Positions 59,320 to 62,772 of a stretch of 62,772 bases of DNA are shown in pieces. The notes under the pieces were generated by a model. That model was not told the DNA's origin, ran no database searches, and saw only the letters and a list, made by a program, of their open reading frames with translations. Both the position numbers and the translations under genes were made by a program. Within the stretch, counting starts at the first letter, position 1; every line of letters starts with the position of its first letter. Origin of the DNA: an uncultured Bacteroidales bacterium (GTDB lineage Bacteria > Bacteroidota > Bacteroidia > Bacteroidales > UBA932); assembly GCA_944326225.1 (NCBI GenBank), contig CALVDI010000007.1:1-62772 (forward strand), written 5' to 3'.

Positions 59320-62031
59320 ATGGATGCAAGGCTGTACATGATTGTGGATTTGGAAAGGCGAGGAGATAAGCGGATGTTCATCACGGAGCAAGTCGTCTCG
59401 ATAAGTGAGAGCGGCAGCGGTCTTTGGACGGTGCGGTTCTCTTCGTCTCCGCGAGTGTTCAATTATAATCATGCGAGACTGTTGTGTCTTTCGCATCCAG
59501 AGACTGTGGACCTTCAGGATAAAGGACTGTATGTCAACAATCGTCATATAACGAATGTCAAAGAACTCCTCCGCTTCACGGATGGGCGGCATACATTTTA
59601 TCATGTGACTTATAACAACGGTTATTATGAGAATCTTGAAAGTACGGAAGTATATGTCTCCCGCACACGTCTGGATAAAGATGGAGGCTCTGTCTGGGAT
59701 TACTTGCGTAAATTGGCCGAAGAGACAAGTCTGATTACGGAAGAAGATGACAGTATTCTTTCTAAGCAATATGATTTGGTGGATGTTATGCGGGATAATG
59801 TTCCATTGGTGCAGTATCTTGGCAACGGAGCCCGGTTGGCCTCATATAACTGTCCGGAGCAGATATACTATCCGTTCGGATGCAATGCAAGCCAGAAGGC
59901 TGCTGTGGAAGCCGCATTGATACATCAGGTAAGTATCATTCAAGGTCCTCCTGGGACAGGCAAGACACAGACCATCTTGAATATCATCGCCAATCTGCTT
60001 ATGGCGGATAAAACGGTGCTGGTTGTGTCGAACAACAATTCTGCCGTCGATAATGTGGCGGAAAAGCTTGAGAAAGAATGTCTTGGTTTTATTGTGGCCA
60101 AATTAGGCAGTGCTCAGAATAAGAAGGCATTCGTTGCCAATCAACCCGATTATCCGGATATGAGCGGTTGGACGATAGAGGAAGTCCCAGCAAAACTATG
60201 TGCGCGGGATTCGTTGCTTGCTGTGACTAAGGGATTTGAGGCACAGATACGTCAATCTGGGCTCAAATCTGAGTACGATGCCTTACTGAAAGAGATGAAA
60301 TACGAGAATATGGCCCGACAGGAGCAATCGTGCGATGAAAAATTAGGCGGGATGAGCTCAGCCGTGCTTATGAGGCTGCTTAATCTGTATCAGATGAAGA
60401 TCAGGGCGAGCGGGCGCAAGCCGGGTCTGTGGTCCAGGTTAAAGTGGACTTGTGCATTCGGTATGAGAATGTTCCGGTTTCTCAGCAGCGCTCCGTCTTA
60501 TGTGACACGTTCATTGGAGGCTGCGTATTATTCTTCGCGCAAGACTGAAATAGAAGAGGAACTATGCTCAATCGCTGCGATGCTGCAATCTATGGATCTC
60601 GATGAGCGGACAAAAGATTTGCGCTCGACTTCACTTGCAGTGTTGAAGAGCAGGATGGCTGATCGTTATGGCTCAGGAGAAAGGCAAAAGTTTGAAGTCA
60701 GAGAGATAAAACCGAAGACTGCGGCATTCCTGAAAGAGTATCCGGTCGTGCTGAGTACAACCTATTCTGCCAAGAGCTGTATCAGTAAGGATATGGTCTT
60801 TGACTACGTGATTATGGATGAGGCGTCACAAGTTGATATAAAGACAGGTGCGCTGGCCTTGTCCTGTGCCGTGAATGCCGTAATTGTAGGCGATGACAAA
60901 CAGCTCCCCAATGTGGTCAGCAAGGAGGAGGCACAGGCATTGAACGCTATCCAATCAGAGTACAATGTGGATGACAGATACAATGCCGCCACGCACAGCT
61001 TCCTGCAGTCTTGTGTGGAAGTCTTCAAGGATGCGCCGGTGACATTGCTCCGTGAGCATTATCGCTGCCATCCCAAAATAATCGGATTCTGCAATAAACG
61101 GTTCTATGACGGCGAATTGGTGGCCATGACCACAGATATGGGCGAGGATAAGGTCTTGCAGGTTGTACGGACAGTCAAGGGAAATCATGCCCGCGGGCAT
61201 TTCAACCAGCGTGAGATTGATGTGGTAACGCAGGAAGTGATGCCGGAATATGCGGATGTTGGTAGTGTGGGCATCATTACTCCCTATCGGTTGCAGGCGG
61301 AGGAAATCAATAAGGCGATAGGGACAGATATTGCCAGTACGGTACACAAGTATCAGGGACGTGAGTGTGATACCATCATCATGAGTACGGTTGATAATGT
61401 GCCGACGGAGTTCTCAGATGACCCCAATCTGCTCAACGTGGCAATATCACGTGCCAAGACACATCTGTGCATAGTCACCAATGGCAATGATATGCCGCAG
61501 AGCTCTAATTTGGCCCAGCTTATCGCTTATATCCAGTACAACAACTTTGAAGTGAAGGAGAGTAAGCTTCATTCAGTGTTTGATTTGTTGTATAAGCAGT
61601 ATACGGCGGAACGGTTGGCGTATGAGCAGGCTCACTCGGTCGGTGCTGGGTATCTCTCTGAAAACCTTGTGTATGACATGCTGATTAAAGGAATAGCCAA
61701 GTCGGGATTGGCAAATACAGGTGTCCTGTGCCATTATCCTCTGTCAAGATTGATTGCTGACTGGGATATGCTGGATGAGCGAGAGAAAGCGTTTGCAGAA
61801 AGCCCTCTTGCGCATGTGGACTTTTTGATTTATAATTCTCTTACCAAGAGGCCGCTTCAGACCATCGAAGTGGACGGTTGGCATTTTCATAAAAACAGCG
61901 AAGCCCAGCAGTCACGTGATGCCCTAAAGAACCAAATACTCACTAAGTTCGGATTGTGTCCGCATCGTATTTCCACAACAGCGACCGTAACCGAGGAAAC
62001 GATTATGAGCCTTCTCAATCAGGATAAATGA
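59320..62031 (+). CDS. SF1 (UPF1-like) helicase with C-terminal nuclease-like segment
   Basis: A 903-residue protein. After an N-terminal region of unknown fold (1-190) comes a DNA/RNA helicase of superfamily 1: GPPGTGKTQT (about 209-218), DEASQ (about 503-507), GDDKQLP, REHYRCHP, VHKYQGRE and NVAISRAK. A large helical insert (about 300-480) lies between motifs I and II. The C-terminal 70-80 residues (VDFLIYNS...IEVDGWHFH) have the D...ExDG pattern of PD-(D/E)XK/DUF2726-like nucleases. The ATG at 59320 is 22 nt after jetD; an earlier in-frame GTG (59224) overlaps jetD. The tight arrangement suggests a fifth defence gene with Wadjet. Confidence 0.85.
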   Translation: MDARLYMIVDLERRGDKRMFITEQVVSISESGSGLWTVRFSSSPRVFNYNHARLLCLSHPETVDLQDKGLYVNNRHITNVKELLRFTDGRHTFYHVTYNNGYYENLESTEVYVSRTRLDKDGGSVWDYLRKLAEETSLITEEDDSILSKQYDLVDVMRDNVPLVQYLGNGARLASYNCPEQIYYPFGCNASQKAAVEAALIHQVSIIQGPPGTGKTQTILNIIANLLMADKTVLVVSNNNSAVDNVAEKLEKECLGFIVAKLGSAQNKKAFVANQPDYPDMSGWTIEEVPAKLCARDSLLAVTKGFEAQIRQSGLKSEYDALLKEMKYENMARQEQSCDEKLGGMSSAVLMRLLNLYQMKIRASGRKPGLWSRLKWTCAFGMRMFRFLSSAPSYVTRSLEAAYYSSRKTEIEEELCSIAAMLQSMDLDERTKDLRSTSLAVLKSRMADRYGSGERQKFEVREIKPKTAAFLKEYPVVLSTTYSAKSCISKDMVFDYVIMDEASQVDIKTGALALSCAVNAVIVGDDKQLPNVVSKEEAQALNAIQSEYNVDDRYNAATHSFLQSCVEVFKDAPVTLLREHYRCHPKIIGFCNKRFYDGELVAMTTDMGEDKVLQVVRTVKGNHARGHFNQREIDVVTQEVMPEYADVGSVGIITPYRLQAEEINKAIGTDIASTVHKYQGRECDTIIMSTVDNVPTEFSDDPNLLNVAISRAKTHLCIVTNGNDMPQSSNLAQLIAYIQYNNFEVKESKLHSVFDLLYKQYTAERLAYEQAHSVGAGYLSENLVYDMLIKGIAKSGLANTGVLCHYPLSRLIADWDMLDEREKAFAESPLAHVDFLIYNSLTKRPLQTIEVDGWHFHKNSEAQQSRDALKNQILTKFGLCPHRISTTATVTEETIMSLLNQDK

Positions 62032-62058
62032 AGAATACTGTATTTTTATTCATTTTAA

Positions 62059-62089
62059 TTGAAATTGTTCATAACAATAATTAAATTTG
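62059..62089 (+). promoter_or_regulatory. Promoter of the small secreted protein gene
   Basis: TTG (62059-62061) and TAAATTTG (62082-62089) are 20 nt apart. The gene starts at 62137, so this unit is separate from the defence operon. Confidence 0.55.
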
Positions 62090-62136
62090 TATACTGAAAT
62101 AGGCTCTAAATTAATAATGTCTTAATATACAAGAGT

Positions 62137-62544
62137 ATGAAAAGGTGTTTCTTGGTATTCATTATGTTTTTTGCTAGTTTGTGCAGTTATGCGCAGTATA
62201 CAGACAGCAATACTAAAAATACATTTGCATCCCCGGATTCAAATGTGAATTATAGATTATTTCAGACTAATAACAGATGGACTTTTCTTAAGTTGGACAC
62301 TCGCAATGGAATAATCACTCATGTGCAATATAGAGCTGGAGACGCGTTTGAGTATCCGTTAAATACAACACCTCTTGTAGAGGGTGATGATGCGAAAGCT
62401 GGCAGATTCTTTTTGTATCCGACAGAGAATACTTATACATACATACTGTTGGATCAAATTGATGGTCGTGTGTGGCAGGTGCTATGGAGTATAGACAAGG
62501 ATAGTCGTGGTATGTGGGCTATAATATACAGTCCATGGGATTGA
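62137..62544 (+). CDS. Small secreted hypothetical protein
   Basis: A 135-residue protein with a signal peptide (CFLVFIMFFASLCSYAQ). The mature part has alternating strands and aromatic residues (YRLFQTNNRWTFLKLDTRNG, WQVLWSIDKDSRGMW) and shows no catalytic motif. It resembles small exported Bacteroidales proteins of unknown function that often follow secreted or regulatory genes. It has its own promoter and a strong hairpin after the stop. Codon use is AT-rich, unlike the core genes, so it may be horizontally acquired. Confidence 0.7.
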   Translation: MKRCFLVFIMFFASLCSYAQYTDSNTKNTFASPDSNVNYRLFQTNNRWTFLKLDTRNGIITHVQYRAGDAFEYPLNTTPLVEGDDAKAGRFFLYPTENTYTYILLDQIDGRVWQVLWSIDKDSRGMWAIIYSPWD

Positions 62545-62581
62545 TATTGTTCAAAAGGAATGCTCTAAAAGAGAAAAGAAA

Positions 62582-62605
62582 AATTTGTATTGCTAAATAC
62601 AAATT
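62582..62605 (+). terminator. AT-rich perfect hairpin after the last gene
   Basis: AATTTGTATT (62582-62591) and AATACAAATT (62596-62605) form a 10-bp perfect stem with a 4-nt loop. It begins about 38 nt after the gene stop, followed by a second hairpin at 62611. Confidence 0.5.
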
Positions 62606-62610
62606 AATAT

Positions 62611-62670
62611 AGGGACTGTCGTTTAATTCCGTCATTATGAGTCAATCGGCAGACAGTCCCTGTAATTTTT
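62611..62670 (+). terminator. Terminator of the last gene
   Basis: AGGGACTGTC (62611-62620) pairs with GACAGTCCCT (62652-62661), a 10-bp stem, followed by GTAATTTTT. Confidence 0.7.
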
Positions 62671-62698
62671 CCGATCGAACCCATCTTTTTATATCTTC

Positions 62699-62723
62699 GG
62701 CTCCGTTTCGGAGCCCCTTTTTT
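62699..62723 (+). terminator. Second terminator-like hairpin near the window end
   Basis: GGCTCCG (62699-62705), loop TTT, CGGAGCC (62709-62715), then a run of T from 62718. It looks like an intrinsic terminator or its mirror for a gene beyond the window. Confidence 0.65.
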
Positions 62724-62772
62724 CATTTTTGGACCCAACTGGAGCCAATACTCCAGTGAAAGGGCCGTTTCT

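Overview
The window looks like a chromosomal segment of an anaerobic gut-type Bacteroidales, perhaps Alistipes/Rikenellaceae-like. The reasons are the Bacteroidetes promoter signature (-7 box TAnnTTTG, sometimes with TTTG about 19-21 nt upstream), moderately high GC in the core genes, Bacteroidales-typical families (6-bladed beta-propeller lipoproteins, OprO/P-like porins, AsmA giants, rfbACB) and an energy-conserving [FeFe]-hydrogenase operon. The genus is inference; no rRNA is present.

Layout. 1-3.5 kb is an accessory and decayed zone: an IS256-type (variant zinc-ribbon) insertion sequence with recognisable inverted repeats and a frameshifted transposase, a short relic of a phosphatase gene, an AAA/DUF234 ATPase, and a toxin-antitoxin relic cut by a dispersed repeat. 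3.5-10.8 kb carries a PPP-type phosphatase, a DnaQ-like exonuclease, an ATPase cassette enclosed by a 16-bp direct repeat and preceded by a 41-bp palindrome, Bcp, a divergent WYL regulator/AAA+ pair, MazG and TcdA. 10.8-19.2 kb is one long hydrogenase operon: DRTGG proteins, two HATPase proteins, a hydrogenase-like sensor candidate, a PHP protein, a [2Fe-2S] protein, then HydB-HydA-HydC, which together should form an electron-bifurcating NAD/ferredoxin hydrogenase. 19.2-29.5 kb holds an acyltransferase remnant, prfA, envelope proteins (propeller lipoprotein, porin, lamin-tail lipoprotein, secreted phosphoesterase), two disrupted genes, a candidate small RNA and repeats.

29.5-38 kb (minus strand) is an unusually tight operon, AlbA_2 regulator-uvrB-relA-uvrA, linking nucleotide-excision repair with (p)ppGpp synthesis. 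38-44.8 kb has an M28 peptidase and a CzcCBA-type metal efflux system with a His-rich adaptor. 44.9-52.8 kb is AsmA-rfbA-rfbC-rfbB-uup on the plus strand with overlapping or nearly touching genes. 53.0-62.0 kb is a defence module: a full Wadjet (JetABCD) SMC-like anti-plasmid system followed at once by an SF1 helicase with a C-terminal nuclease-like segment. A small secreted protein and several hairpins close the window.

Most notable: the Wadjet locus with a tightly following helicase-nuclease; the repeat-flanked ATPase cassette; the sensor-like hydrogenase paralogue lacking the proton-relay cysteine; and a cluster of single-base gene disruptions that are either real pseudogenes or assembly errors. 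No CRISPR array or tRNA was recognised.
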